A stretch of 64,000 nucleotides of DNA, from NCBI RefSeq assembly GCF_024320865.1, contig NZ_JANDBD010000005.1, positions 310,001 through 374,000 of the forward strand. The letters are read 5' to 3'. This document shows positions 9,619 through 17,431 of the stretch, one piece after another. Each line of letters opens with the position of its first letter. Within the stretch, counting starts at the first letter, position 1. The position numbers were made by a program, and so were the translations under genes. This stretch comes from Mycolicibacterium arenosum. Lineage in GTDB: Bacteria > Actinomycetota > Actinomycetes > Mycobacteriales > Mycobacteriaceae. The notes beneath the pieces are model-generated. The model saw only the letters and a list, made by a program, of their open reading frames with translations. It ran no database searches and was not told the origin of the DNA.

Positions 9619-10521
9619 TCAGCGCACCATCGCAACGGCGGTGGCGACCGCGCCGGCGACGTCGTCGTCGGGCGGATAGAGCAGCGTGCGCCCGACGATC
9701 AGGCCCTTCACCGCGGGCAGTGCGAGCGCCTTCTCCCAACTGGCGAACGCCTCGTCGGGATCGGCGGGGTCACCGCCGAGGAGCAGCGTCGGCAGCGTCG
9801 TCGCCTCCATCACGCGCTCCATCTCGTCGACGACGGGCAGCTTCATCCACGTGTAGGCGGACGAGGCGCCGAGGCCCTGGCCGATGTGGATCGACTTGAT
9901 GACGGCGTCGGGGGAGAGGTCGTTGCGGACCTTCCCGTTGACGCGCGACGACATGAACGGCTCCACCATCGCGATCAGGCCCCGCGAGGCGAGGTCGTCG
10001 ACGGCCTTGGCGCACGCCGCCATCGTGGCAACGGTGCCGGGGTCGTCGAGGGCGATGCGGCACAGCATCTTTCCGCCGTTCATCTTCATCGCGGCGGTCG
10101 ACGCGGCGGTGGCACCCGTCATGCGGTCGTCGAACTCGAACTCCGCTCCGGCCAGCCCGCCGCGGTTGAACGACGAGAACACGACCTTGTCCTCAAGGGC
10201 CCCGAGCAGTAGCAGATCGTCCAGAATGTCCGCGGTGGCGAGCACACCGTCGACGCCGGGATCGGCGAGGGCGGCGCGCAACCTGTCGAGCAGGTCACTG
10301 CGGCTGTTCATCGCGGTGGGGCGGTCGCCGACGCCGAGGGCGCCACGTGCCGGGTGGTCGGCGGCGACGATCATCAGCCGGCCGTCGCCGCGCACGGTGG
10401 GACGGGTTTTGCGCACGTGCCAGCGGCGGGCGATCGCGGCGGGGTCGCCCGCCCGCAGGTCGGTCACGTCGGCGTAGGTCTTGCAGAGTGCGGGCTGGTT
10501 GGCCTTGTGCTGCTCAGACAT
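9619..10521 (-). CDS. Cgl0159-family (beta/alpha)8-barrel protein, probable DKGP aldolase
   Basis: A 300-residue TIM-barrel protein of the class I aldolase-like type known from C. glutamicum as the Cgl0159 family. The start is the ATG at 10519-10521 (MSEQHKANQP), which overlaps the end of iolC by 8 nt. No separate iolJ is present, and the pathway still needs a 2-deoxy-5-keto-gluconate-6-phosphate aldolase giving dihydroxyacetone phosphate and malonate semialdehyde. The genomic slot right after the kinase that makes its substrate fits that role. Lysines suited to a Schiff base occur at MKMNGGKM and in TWMKLP. The aldolase role is inferred; the family call is firm. Confidence 0.75.
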   Translation of the reverse strand: MSEQHKANQPALCKTYADVTDLRAGDPAAIARRWHVRKTRPTVRGDGRLMIVAADHPARGALGVGDRPTAMNSRSDLLDRLRAALADPGVDGVLATADILDDLLLLGALEDKVVFSSFNRGGLAGAEFEFDDRMTGATAASTAAMKMNGGKMLCRIALDDPGTVATMAACAKAVDDLASRGLIAMVEPFMSSRVNGKVRNDLSPDAVIKSIHIGQGLGASSAYTWMKLPVVDEMERVMEATTLPTLLLGGDPADPDEAFASWEKALALPAVKGLIVGRTLLYPPDDDVAGAVATAVAMVR

Positions 10522-11500
10522 TGACGGCCTCCACGGCGGTCTGCTCGGCGAGATCGGCGACCTCGGCTGCGGTGGGCATGGCCGTCGAGCACTCCAGTCG
10601 CGACGCGACGATGGCGCCGGCGGCGTTGGCGTAGCGCAGCGTCTTCTCCAGCGGCCAGCCGCGGAGCAGTCCGTGAATGAGGCTGCCGCCGAACGCATCT
10701 CCCGCGCCGAGGCCGTTGATCACGTCGATCTCGTTCGGCGGGACGGTGACCGAGCTGTGCTTGGTCTTCCCGAGCACGCCGCGCGGACCCTGCTTGACGA
10801 TCGCCAGTTCGATACCGAGGTCGAGCAGCGCGTCGGCCGCCCTGTGCGGGCTCGTCTCACCGACGGCGATCTCGCACTCCTCGCGGTTGCCGACCGCGAC
10901 CGTGACGTGGCCGAGCGCGCGCTGTACCTGCTCGGTGGCCGCGGCGGGGGACTCCCAGAACATCGGCCGGTAGTCGAGGTCGAGCACCGTCAGCGGTTGC
11001 CGAGCGCGTGCCTCCCAGGCCGCGAAATGCGCGCTGCGGCTCGGCTCCTCGGACAGGCCGGTAACCGTCGACCAGTAGAGACGGGCGTTGCGGACCGCAT
11101 CGGTGTCGAGTTCGCTCGGCTCGATCTGCAGGTCGGGCGCCGACGGCTTGCGGTAGAAGTACAGCGGGAAGTGGTCGGGCGGAAAGATCTCGCAGAACGT
11201 GACGGGCGTGGGGTACTCGTCGTGTGTCGCCACGAAGCGGTCGTCCACCCCGAGGCGGGCCAGTTCGCCGCGGACGTAGCGGCCGAACGGGTCGGCGCCG
11301 ACGCCGGTGATCAGCGCGGTGCTGTTCCCCAGCCGCGCTGCGGCGACGGCGACGTTGGCCGCACTGCCGCCGAGGAACTTCCCAAAGGACTCAACGTCTT
11401 CGAGCCCGACGCCGGTCTGCAGCGGGTAGACGTCGACGCCGCTGCGCCCGATGGCGATGACGTCGAACGGTTCCGTGCTGGTCGGTCTTTCCAAGGACAC
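10514..11500 (-). CDS. iolC: 5-dehydro-2-deoxygluconokinase (PfkB family)
   Basis: A 328-residue PfkB-type kinase that phosphorylates 2-deoxy-5-keto-D-gluconate at C6. The N-terminal motif FLGGSAANVAVAAARLG and the catalytic motif INGLGAGDAFGG (Asp base in GAGD) are present. The start is GTG at 11498-11500. It is the first gene of the eight-gene iol operon, with an operator-like palindrome and a TTGACA -35 box upstream (11563-11585). Some bacteria fuse IolC to an aldolase domain; here the kinase stands alone and the aldolase-like protein is encoded next to it. Confidence 0.92.
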   Translation of the reverse strand: MSLERPTSTEPFDVIAIGRSGVDVYPLQTGVGLEDVESFGKFLGGSAANVAVAAARLGNSTALITGVGADPFGRYVRGELARLGVDDRFVATHDEYPTPVTFCEIFPPDHFPLYFYRKPSAPDLQIEPSELDTDAVRNARLYWSTVTGLSEEPSRSAHFAAWEARARQPLTVLDLDYRPMFWESPAAATEQVQRALGHVTVAVGNREECEIAVGETSPHRAADALLDLGIELAIVKQGPRGVLGKTKHSSVTVPPNEIDVINGLGAGDAFGGSLIHGLLRGWPLEKTLRYANAAGAIVASRLECSTAMPTAAEVADLAEQTAVEAVNV

Positions 11501-11562
11501 AGTGGCTCCCGAATAGGTGGGCGGGCTTGTCTCCTAAGACTGTGCCCCGCATCACTCACTGC

Positions 11563-11585
11563 TGTCAATAGTTTGTCCTGACATT
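11563..11585 (-). promoter_or_regulatory. iol operon operator and -35 box
   Basis: On the minus strand AATGTCAGGACAA (11585-11573) is followed four bases later by TTGACA (11568-11563). The core TGTC-CT-GACA is a dyad. It agrees with the KGWCHTRACA site I recall for C. glutamicum IolR. The same operator, with the same spacing to TTGACT, precedes the ABC transporter genes at 15234. A -10 is not obvious; CAGTCT is the nearest candidate. The site may also control the divergent gntR-type gene. Confidence 0.7.
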
Positions 11586-11650
11586 CTAACTTTCGGTCAA
11601 GCCGGTGCTAGGCTTCAGCTACTCTTCCTGAGCAACCGGCCGAGATCGGA

Positions 11651-12388
11651 GTGGACGTGCCTCTAGCCGTTGAGCTCGACAGGTCCAGCCCTGTCCCTCT
11701 CTACTATCAGCTCGCCCAGGCCATCGAGGCCGCGATCCGCAACGGTGAGCTCGCCCCCGGTGACCGATTCGAGAACGAACTCGCGCTCGCCAGCAGGCTC
11801 GCGCTGTCGCGGCCGACGACGCGGAGGGCCATTCAGGAACTCGTCGACAAGGGCATGCTGGTGCGCAAGCGCGGCGTCGGCACCCAGGTGGTGCAGAACC
11901 CCGTGCACCGCAGGGTCGAGCTCACCAGCCTCTTCGACGACCTGGCGAAGTCCGGTCAGGAGCCGACGACTCAGCTGCTCGAGTACCACACCGGCGTCGC
12001 CGACGAGGAGATCGCGGCTGAGCTCAACCTCGCCAAGGACCACGAGATCGTCACCATCCAGCGGCTCCGCTGCGCGAACGGTGAGCCGCTCGCTGTCATG
12101 ACCAACTACCTGCCCGTCGAGATCGCGCCCGACGCCGAGGAACTCGAGGCCAGTGGCCTCTACCAGGCGCTGCGCGGACGCGGTGTGCACATCCGGCTGG
12201 CCCGGCAGCGCATCGGTGCCCGGCCCGCGAACCGCAACGAGGCGCGACTGCTCGACGAGAAGGCGGGCGCTCCGCTGCTGACCATGAGCCGGACGGCCTT
12301 CGACGACTCCGGGCGGGCCGTCGAGTTCGGCAGTCACTGCTATCGCGCGTCGCGGTACTACTTCGAGACGACGCTCGTCGACCGCTAG
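11651..12388 (+). CDS. iolR: GntR/UTRA transcriptional regulator, IolR-like
   Basis: A 245-residue regulator: winged helix-turn-helix of the GntR type (residues about 10-75, PLYYQLAQAIEAAIRNGELAPGD, then SRPTTRRAIQELVDKGMLVRKRGVGT) followed by a UTRA ligand-binding domain. The start is taken at GTG 11651; an in-frame GTG two codons later is also possible and no strong ribosome site is visible. It is divergent from iolC with a 150-bp gap holding one dyad operator. In C. glutamicum a GntR-type IolR represses the iol genes, so a similar role is likely, including on the ABC importer with the matching site. Confidence 0.78.
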   Translation: MDVPLAVELDRSSPVPLYYQLAQAIEAAIRNGELAPGDRFENELALASRLALSRPTTRRAIQELVDKGMLVRKRGVGTQVVQNPVHRRVELTSLFDDLAKSGQEPTTQLLEYHTGVADEEIAAELNLAKDHEIVTIQRLRCANGEPLAVMTNYLPVEIAPDAEELEASGLYQALRGRGVHIRLARQRIGARPANRNEARLLDEKAGAPLLTMSRTAFDDSGRAVEFGSHCYRASRYYFETTLVDR

Positions 12389-12397
12389 CAGGTGGAC

Positions 12398-13162
12398 TCA
12401 GGAGAAGGCCGAGCGGAACGCCTCCAGGGCCGCGGTGCTGTCGCCGGACGCGTACGCCTCCAGCCCGACGGTCCCCTCGTACCCGATGTCGCGCAACGCC
12501 GCCGCAATGGCCGGGTAGTGGATCTCGCCCGAACCCGGCTCGCAGCGGCCGGGCACGTCGGCGACCTGGATCTCGCCGATCGCGTCGCCGCACCGACGGA
12601 CCAACTCGACGAGATTCCCCTCGCCGATCTGGGCGTGATAGAGGTCCAGCATCATCTTCACGTTCGGATGGCCGACGCCTTCGACGAGTGCCAGCGTGTC
12701 CTTCGCGCGCGCCAGCGGTACGCCGGGATGGTCGACGAGCGTGTTGAGGTTCTCGACGCAGAAGGTCACGCCGGCAGCGGCGCCGCGCTCGCCGATGCGT
12801 TGCAGGGCCCGCGCCGCGGTCAGCCACATCTCGCCGGTGGCGCGTTGCCGAGGTCGCGCGGCCCGGCCGTCGACGAGCTCCGCAGTGTGCAGGTTGAGGC
12901 GCGGAACACCCAGTGTCTCAGCGGCTTCGATGCTGAGCTCCGCGGTGCGGACCACCTCGTCGGCTCCCTCGCGGTCGATGAGATCACCGCTCAGGTATCC
13001 GGTCATGGATGAGAACCGTGCGCCTGTAGCGGCGAGAGCCTTGAGATCCTTATCGTGCCAACTCCAGATCTCGACGTCGAAGCCGAGTTCGTCGATGCGC
13101 GTGACGCGGTCGAGGAGCGGCAACTCGGTGAACACCATCTCCGAGCACACGGCGAGCCTCAC
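12398..13162 (-). CDS. hydroxypyruvate isomerase-like TIM barrel
   Basis: A 254-residue sugar isomerase/epimerase of the hydroxypyruvate isomerase (Hyi) group. Motifs VENLNTL, KMMLDLYHAQI, IQVADVPGRCEPGSGEI and VGLEAY place the metal ligands (Glu, Asp, His, Glu) in the expected order. The GTG start overlaps the dehydrogenase stop upstream as GTGA (13159-13162), so the two are translationally coupled. Both lie under the LacI-type operators at 14147 and 14201. The substrate is unknown; a keto-inositol or ketose is more likely than hydroxypyruvate given the context. It converges on the iolR-like gene with only 9 nt between the stop codons. Confidence 0.78.
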   Translation of the reverse strand: MRLAVCSEMVFTELPLLDRVTRIDELGFDVEIWSWHDKDLKALAATGARFSSMTGYLSGDLIDREGADEVVRTAELSIEAAETLGVPRLNLHTAELVDGRAARPRQRATGEMWLTAARALQRIGERGAAAGVTFCVENLNTLVDHPGVPLARAKDTLALVEGVGHPNVKMMLDLYHAQIGEGNLVELVRRCGDAIGEIQVADVPGRCEPGSGEIHYPAIAAALRDIGYEGTVGLEAYASGDSTAALEAFRSAFS

Positions 13163-14130
13163 GCGGGCACCCGATTCAACATGACGGGGGCCTTCGTCTC
13201 GATGGATTCCCTTGCTGCCAGCGCGATCTCGAGGGCCACGCGGGCGTCGAATCCGCTGACCGAGGGCTCGGAGCCCGCCAGCACGCGAGCGGCGAAGTCC
13301 GCGAACTGCGCAGTGTACGCGTCGGCGAACAGTTCGGTGTTGACGCGGCCGGCCTGCGCGGGGGCGAGACCGGCCTGCAGTACGCCACCGGAGCCGAAGA
13401 CCTCGCCGCGGATGTCGTAGCCGTAGACGGCCTGGAAGCTGGCTTCGGCAACGGCGAACGCGCCGTTGTCGAAGCGCATCTGGACGACCGAGGTGTCGAG
13501 GAAGCCCTGTTCGGCGAACTGCGGGTGGACGAGCGCGTCGGCTTGCGCGTACACCTCGGTGACTCGCGCGCCGGGGTTCAGCCAGCACAGCGTGTCGAAG
13601 TCGTGGATCAACGTCTCGTTGAAGATCGTCCACGGCTTGACGCGCGCCGCGACGTCGACCGAGATGCCGGGGTCGCGGGTCAGCGAACGCAGCAGTTGCG
13701 GCGTGCCGACGGCTCCGGCGTCGATACCGTCCCGCATGGCCGCGAAGTCCTCGGCGAACCGTCGGTTGAAGCCGACCTGCAGCGCGACCCCTGCGGTCCG
13801 CGCCGCGGCGATTGCCCGATCGGCGTCGGCCAGGGTCAGGGCCATCGGTTTCTCACAGAACACGTGCTTGCCCGCCTGCGCCGCGGCGACCACCAGGTCG
13901 GTGTGGCTGGTGGCTGGGGAGCAAATGGCCACGGCTTCGACGTCGGGATCGGCGATCAACTCCAGTGGTTCCCGATACACCCGCTGGCCCGGAAATCGTT
14001 CGGCGGCATCGGGAACGGGATCGGCGACGGCGACCAGCCGGGTGTTCGGCAGGCGCGAGGCCAGCGTCTCGGCATGGAAGCTGCCGATCCATCCGGCTCC
14101 GATGAGGCCGAAGGCCAACGAGGTGGGCAT
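13159..14130 (-). CDS. Gfo/Idh/MocA inositol dehydrogenase-like oxidoreductase
   Basis: A 323-residue NAD(P)-dependent dehydrogenase. It shows the Rossmann motif FGLIGAGWIGSFHAETL, the lysine motif FCEKPMALT and the active-site segment ETLIHDFDTLCWL of the inositol/scyllo-inositol dehydrogenase group. It starts the two-gene operon facing the LacI-type regulator. It may oxidise another inositol stereoisomer or a related sugar. C. glutamicum has several such dehydrogenases (IdhA and relatives), so I do not give a symbol. Confidence 0.8.
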   Translation of the reverse strand: MPTSLAFGLIGAGWIGSFHAETLASRLPNTRLVAVADPVPDAAERFPGQRVYREPLELIADPDVEAVAICSPATSHTDLVVAAAQAGKHVFCEKPMALTLADADRAIAAARTAGVALQVGFNRRFAEDFAAMRDGIDAGAVGTPQLLRSLTRDPGISVDVAARVKPWTIFNETLIHDFDTLCWLNPGARVTEVYAQADALVHPQFAEQGFLDTSVVQMRFDNGAFAVAEASFQAVYGYDIRGEVFGSGGVLQAGLAPAQAGRVNTELFADAYTAQFADFAARVLAGSEPSVSGFDARVALEIALAARESIETKAPVMLNRVPA

Positions 14131-14146
14131 GGAAGTCTCCGATCGA

Positions 14147-14160
14147 CTAGAAGGTTCTAG
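14147..14160. promoter_or_regulatory. LacI-type operator O1
   Basis: CTAGAAGGTTCTAG has 6-bp perfect arms around GG. It lies 16 bp before the dehydrogenase start at 14130. A near-identical site sits 54 bp away at 14201. Confidence 0.65.
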
Positions 14161-14200
14161 TAACGGTAAGGCGAGATCGCGCGTTTCGTCAACGGGGTCG

Positions 14201-14214
14201 CTAGAACGTTCTAG
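14201..14214. promoter_or_regulatory. LacI-type operator O2
   Basis: CTAGAACGTTCTAG is a perfect 14-bp palindrome with a central CG, typical for LacI/GalR operators. It ends 10 bp before the GTG of the regulator gene, which suggests autoregulation. Confidence 0.7.
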
Positions 14215-14224
14215 GATCGGTCCT

Positions 14225-15235
14225 GTGCAACGCAGGCCGACGCTCGAGGATGTGGCTGCGCGTGCCGGCGTCTCCCGAGCGCTCGTCTCGATCGTGATGC
14301 GCGACGCGCCCGGTGCCGGCGTCCAGACGCGCGAGCGGGTGCGTCGGGCCGCCGACGAGCTCGGCTACCGTCCCGACCCCCGCGCACGTCGACTGCGACA
14401 GCACCGGACGAAGCTCATCGGCGTGACCTTCACCGTGGGTCAGGAGTTTCACGCGGACCTGGTCGACGGCCTCTACGTGGCCGCCGACGACCTCGGCTAC
14501 GACGTGGTGCTGAGCGGGATCACGCCGCACCGCGACGAGCCCAGGGCCCTGCGCACGCTCATCGACGACCGGTGCGAGGGCCTCGTGCTGGTCGGGCCGG
14601 AGGCGCCGACCCGCCGGCTCCTGGAGTTGGCCGCGCGGGTGCCCGTCGTCGTGCTCGCCAGACGGGTGCGCGGGGTCGACGCCGTGCGCAGTGACGATGC
14701 CGCGGGCGCGGTACTCGGAGCAGACCATCTCATCGCACTGGGGCACCGCCGGATCGTGTATCTGGACGGAGGTCGAGCCCCCGGTGCGGCCGAACGGCTA
14801 CGCGGTTACCGTCGGGCCGTCCGCGCCGCCGGGTTGCCCGAGCAGATCCGTCCCGGCGGTCTGACCGAGCGCGAGGGGGCGGCCGCGGCGACCGATCTGC
14901 TCGCTGAATCCGATTTGCCTACAGCGGTATTCGCGTTCAACGACAGATGCGCGCTCGGCGTCATCGACGTGTTGATACGGTCGGGAAGGAAAGTGCCGCA
15001 ACATGTCTCGGTTGTCGGATTCGACGACAGCCCGCTGGCCGGCCTCGCCCACGTCGATCTGACGACTGTTCGCCAGGACTCCGCGGGCCTGGCCGGGGCC
15101 GCGATACACCGCCTGGTGGGGCGCCTCGATGAACCACCTGCCACCCCCGACGTACTGGATCTGGTGCGCGAACCGGCGCTGGTGGTCCGCGGGTCGACGA
15201 GTCCGCCGGGCCGGACTAATGACTTGCAGTCCTAA
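14225..15235 (+). CDS. LacI-family transcriptional regulator
   Basis: A 336-residue repressor. The start is the GTG at 14225 (VQRRPTLEDVAARAGVSRA), directly in front of the helix-turn-helix; a longer reading would run back through the divergent promoter. The HTH and hinge (RPDPRARRLRQ) are followed by a periplasmic-binding-protein-like sensor domain (VVGFDDSPLAGLAHVDLTTVRQ). Two palindromes lie in the divergent gap, so it most likely represses itself and the 14130-12398 operon. The TAA stop at 15233-15235 overlaps the operator of the ABC operon downstream. The ligand is unknown, probably a cyclitol or sugar. Confidence 0.88.
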   Translation: MQRRPTLEDVAARAGVSRALVSIVMRDAPGAGVQTRERVRRAADELGYRPDPRARRLRQHRTKLIGVTFTVGQEFHADLVDGLYVAADDLGYDVVLSGITPHRDEPRALRTLIDDRCEGLVLVGPEAPTRRLLELAARVPVVVLARRVRGVDAVRSDDAAGAVLGADHLIALGHRRIVYLDGGRAPGAAERLRGYRRAVRAAGLPEQIRPGGLTEREGAAAATDLLAESDLPTAVFAFNDRCALGVIDVLIRSGRKVPQHVSVVGFDDSPLAGLAHVDLTTVRQDSAGLAGAAIHRLVGRLDEPPATPDVLDLVREPALVVRGSTSPPGRTNDLQS

Positions 15236-15280
15236 TGTCAGGACAAAGTGTTGACTTTCGAGTGTGAGCCGTATTACATC
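15234..15280 (+). promoter_or_regulatory. ABC importer promoter with IolR-like operator
   Basis: The operator AATGTCAGGACAA (15234-15246) is followed four bases later by TTGACT (15251-15256) and, after 18 bp, TACATC (15275-15280). The operator and its spacing to the -35 box match the iolC promoter exactly. This ties the importer to the inositol regulon. Confidence 0.7.
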
Positions 15281-15357
15281 TAGGTGCAGGCGTGTCGACG
15301 AGCACCGGCCCGAGGTCCGGGGGCAGTGGCACGGCGAACTGACGACGAGGAGAGACA

Positions 15358-16347
15358 ATGGCGTTGAAGCGGCTTGCGGCGTTGGCCGGGGCGGGCGTAA
15401 TGGCACTGGGGCTGGTGGCGTGTTCGTCCACCGGTGGCGCGCCCGAGGGGTCCGGCGACAGCGGGGGCGGTGGGACCGTCGACACGCCGCGCATCACCAT
15501 CGCGATGATCACCCACGAGGTGCCCGGTGACTCGTTCTGGGATCTGATCCGCAAGGGCGCCGAGGCGGCGGCCAAGAAGGACAACGTGGAGCTGCGCTAC
15601 TCCAACGATCCGGAGGCGCCCAACCAGGCCAACCTGGTTCAGGCCGCGATCGACAGCGGCGTGGACGGGATCGCCGTCACGCTCGCGAAGCCGGACGCCA
15701 TGGCACCCGCGGTGAAGGCCGCCGAAGCCGCGGGCATCCCGGTGGTCGCGTTCAACTCCGGCTTCGATCAGTACAAGGGCATGGGAGTTCAGGAGTACTT
15801 CGGCCAGGACGAGAAGCTGGCCGGTATCGCCGCCGGCGAGCGCCTCAACGGGGAAGGCGCTCAGAAGGTCGTCTGCATCATCCAGGAGCAGGGCCAGGTG
15901 GCGCTCGAATCGCGCTGCGCCGGTGTGAAACAGGGCTTCAAGGGGTCGACCGAGATCCTCAACGTCAACAGCAAGGACATGCCGTCGGTCGAGGCGACGA
16001 TCACCGCCAAGATGCAGCAGGACCCGACCGTCGACACATTCGTCGCGCTCGGTGCGCCGATCGCGCTGACGGCTGTGCAGTCCAAGAAGAACGCGGGCAG
16101 CGAGGCCGACATCGTCACCTTCGACACCAACGCCGCACTGGTCGACTCCATTCAGAACGGTGACGTGGTGTGGGCCGTGGATCAGCAGCCCTACCTGCAG
16201 GGCTACCTCGCCATCGACGCACTCTGGCTGTTCCTCAACAACAAGAACCTGATCGGTGGCGGTCAGCCCACGCTGACGGGTCCGTCGTTCATCGACAAGT
16301 CCAACATCGACGCCGTGGCCGAACTGGCCAAGGCCGGAACTCGATAG
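15358..16347 (+). CDS. sugar (probably inositol) ABC transporter substrate-binding lipoprotein
   Basis: A 329-residue type I periplasmic binding protein of the ribose/galactose/inositol group. It has a lipoprotein signal with lipobox LVAC (Cys22), so the mature protein is anchored to the outer face of the membrane. The sequence TIAMITHEVPGDSFWDLIRKG begins the binding domain. GAGGAGAG lies just ahead of the ATG. It is the first gene of a three-gene importer operon under the iol-type operator, which is the main reason to propose inositol as substrate. Confidence 0.86.
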   Translation: MALKRLAALAGAGVMALGLVACSSTGGAPEGSGDSGGGGTVDTPRITIAMITHEVPGDSFWDLIRKGAEAAAKKDNVELRYSNDPEAPNQANLVQAAIDSGVDGIAVTLAKPDAMAPAVKAAEAAGIPVVAFNSGFDQYKGMGVQEYFGQDEKLAGIAAGERLNGEGAQKVVCIIQEQGQVALESRCAGVKQGFKGSTEILNVNSKDMPSVEATITAKMQQDPTVDTFVALGAPIALTAVQSKKNAGSEADIVTFDTNAALVDSIQNGDVVWAVDQQPYLQGYLAIDALWLFLNNKNLIGGGQPTLTGPSFIDKSNIDAVAELAKAGTR

Positions 16348-16368
16348 CGTTGCAGGAAGAAGCGAAAA

Positions 16369-17427
16369 ATGGTTACTCAGGCAGACCTCGACGTCGGTGA
16401 ACACAAGGTGGTTCGCGACGAACGCGTGAAGGAACGGAACAGGATGCAGCGCATCCTGATCCGCCCCGAGATGGGCGCGGGCATCGGAGCGATCGGGATC
16501 TTTATCCTCTTCCTCGTCGTCGCTCCGCCGTTCCGGGAGGCGTCCTCGCTGGCGACGGTGCTCTACGCGAGTTCGACCATCGGCATCATGGCGTGCGGTG
16601 TGGCGCTGCTGATGATCGGTGGAGAGTTCGACCTCTCCGCCGGCGTGGCGGTGACGTTCAGTTCGCTCGCCGCGTCGATGCTCGCCTACAACCTGCACCT
16701 CAACCTCTGGGTCGGGGCGGCGCTCGCCCTGGTGCTCGCGCTCGCCGTCGGCTTCTTCAACGGCTTCCTGGTGATGAAGACCAAGATCCCGAGCTTCCTG
16801 ATCACCCTCAGCACGTTCTTCATGCTCGCCGGCGTCAACCTCGCCGTGACGAAACTCGTTGCGGGACAGGTCGCCACTCAGAGCGTCAGCGACATGGCGG
16901 GCTGGGACTCGGCGCAGAAGGTGTTCTCGTCGAGCTTCACGGTGCTCGGTGTCGGCATCCGCGTCACGGTGCTCTGGTGGATTCTGTTCACGATCGTGGC
17001 GACGTGGGTGCTGTTCAAGACCAAGATCGGCAACTGGATCTTCGCCGTCGGCGGTGACGCGGACAGCGCACGGGCCGTTGGTGTTCCGGTGACGAAGGTC
17101 AAGATCGGATTGTTCATGTTCGTCGGGTTCTGCGGCTGGTTCGTGGGCATGCACCTGCTGTTCGCGTTCAACACCGTCCAGTCGGGCCAGGGCATCGGCA
17201 ACGAGTTCTTCTACATCATCGCCGCGGTCATCGGTGGATGTCTGCTGACCGGTGGCTACGGCACCGCGATCGGCGCCGCGATCGGTGCCTTCATCTTCGG
17301 CATGACGAACCAGGGCATCGTCTACGCCGGCTGGGATCCGGACTGGTTCAAGTTCTTCCTGGGCGCGATGCTGCTGTTCGCGGTGATCGCCAACAACGCC
17401 TTCCGCAACTACGCAGCGAAGAAGTGA
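16369..17427 (+). CDS. ABC sugar transporter permease (RbsC/BPD_transp_2 family)
   Basis: A 352-residue membrane protein with about 9-10 hydrophobic helices after a charged N-terminal tail of about 40 residues. The ACGVALLMIGGEFDLSAG and AVGVPVTKVK segments are characteristic of RbsC/XylH-type permeases. It forms the channel for the binding protein encoded 21 nt upstream. The ATPase gene follows after 4 nt. It fits a homodimeric permease, since no second permease gene is present. Confidence 0.88.
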   Translation: MVTQADLDVGEHKVVRDERVKERNRMQRILIRPEMGAGIGAIGIFILFLVVAPPFREASSLATVLYASSTIGIMACGVALLMIGGEFDLSAGVAVTFSSLAASMLAYNLHLNLWVGAALALVLALAVGFFNGFLVMKTKIPSFLITLSTFFMLAGVNLAVTKLVAGQVATQSVSDMAGWDSAQKVFSSSFTVLGVGIRVTVLWWILFTIVATWVLFKTKIGNWIFAVGGDADSARAVGVPVTKVKIGLFMFVGFCGWFVGMHLLFAFNTVQSGQGIGNEFFYIIAAVIGGCLLTGGYGTAIGAAIGAFIFGMTNQGIVYAGWDPDWFKFFLGAMLLFAVIANNAFRNYAAKK

Positions 17428-17431
17428 TCCG

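Noticed and set aside
13466..14224. N-terminal extension of the LacI-type gene
   Set aside because: It would run antisense through the divergent dehydrogenase gene and both operators; the helix-turn-helix starts right after GTG 14225.
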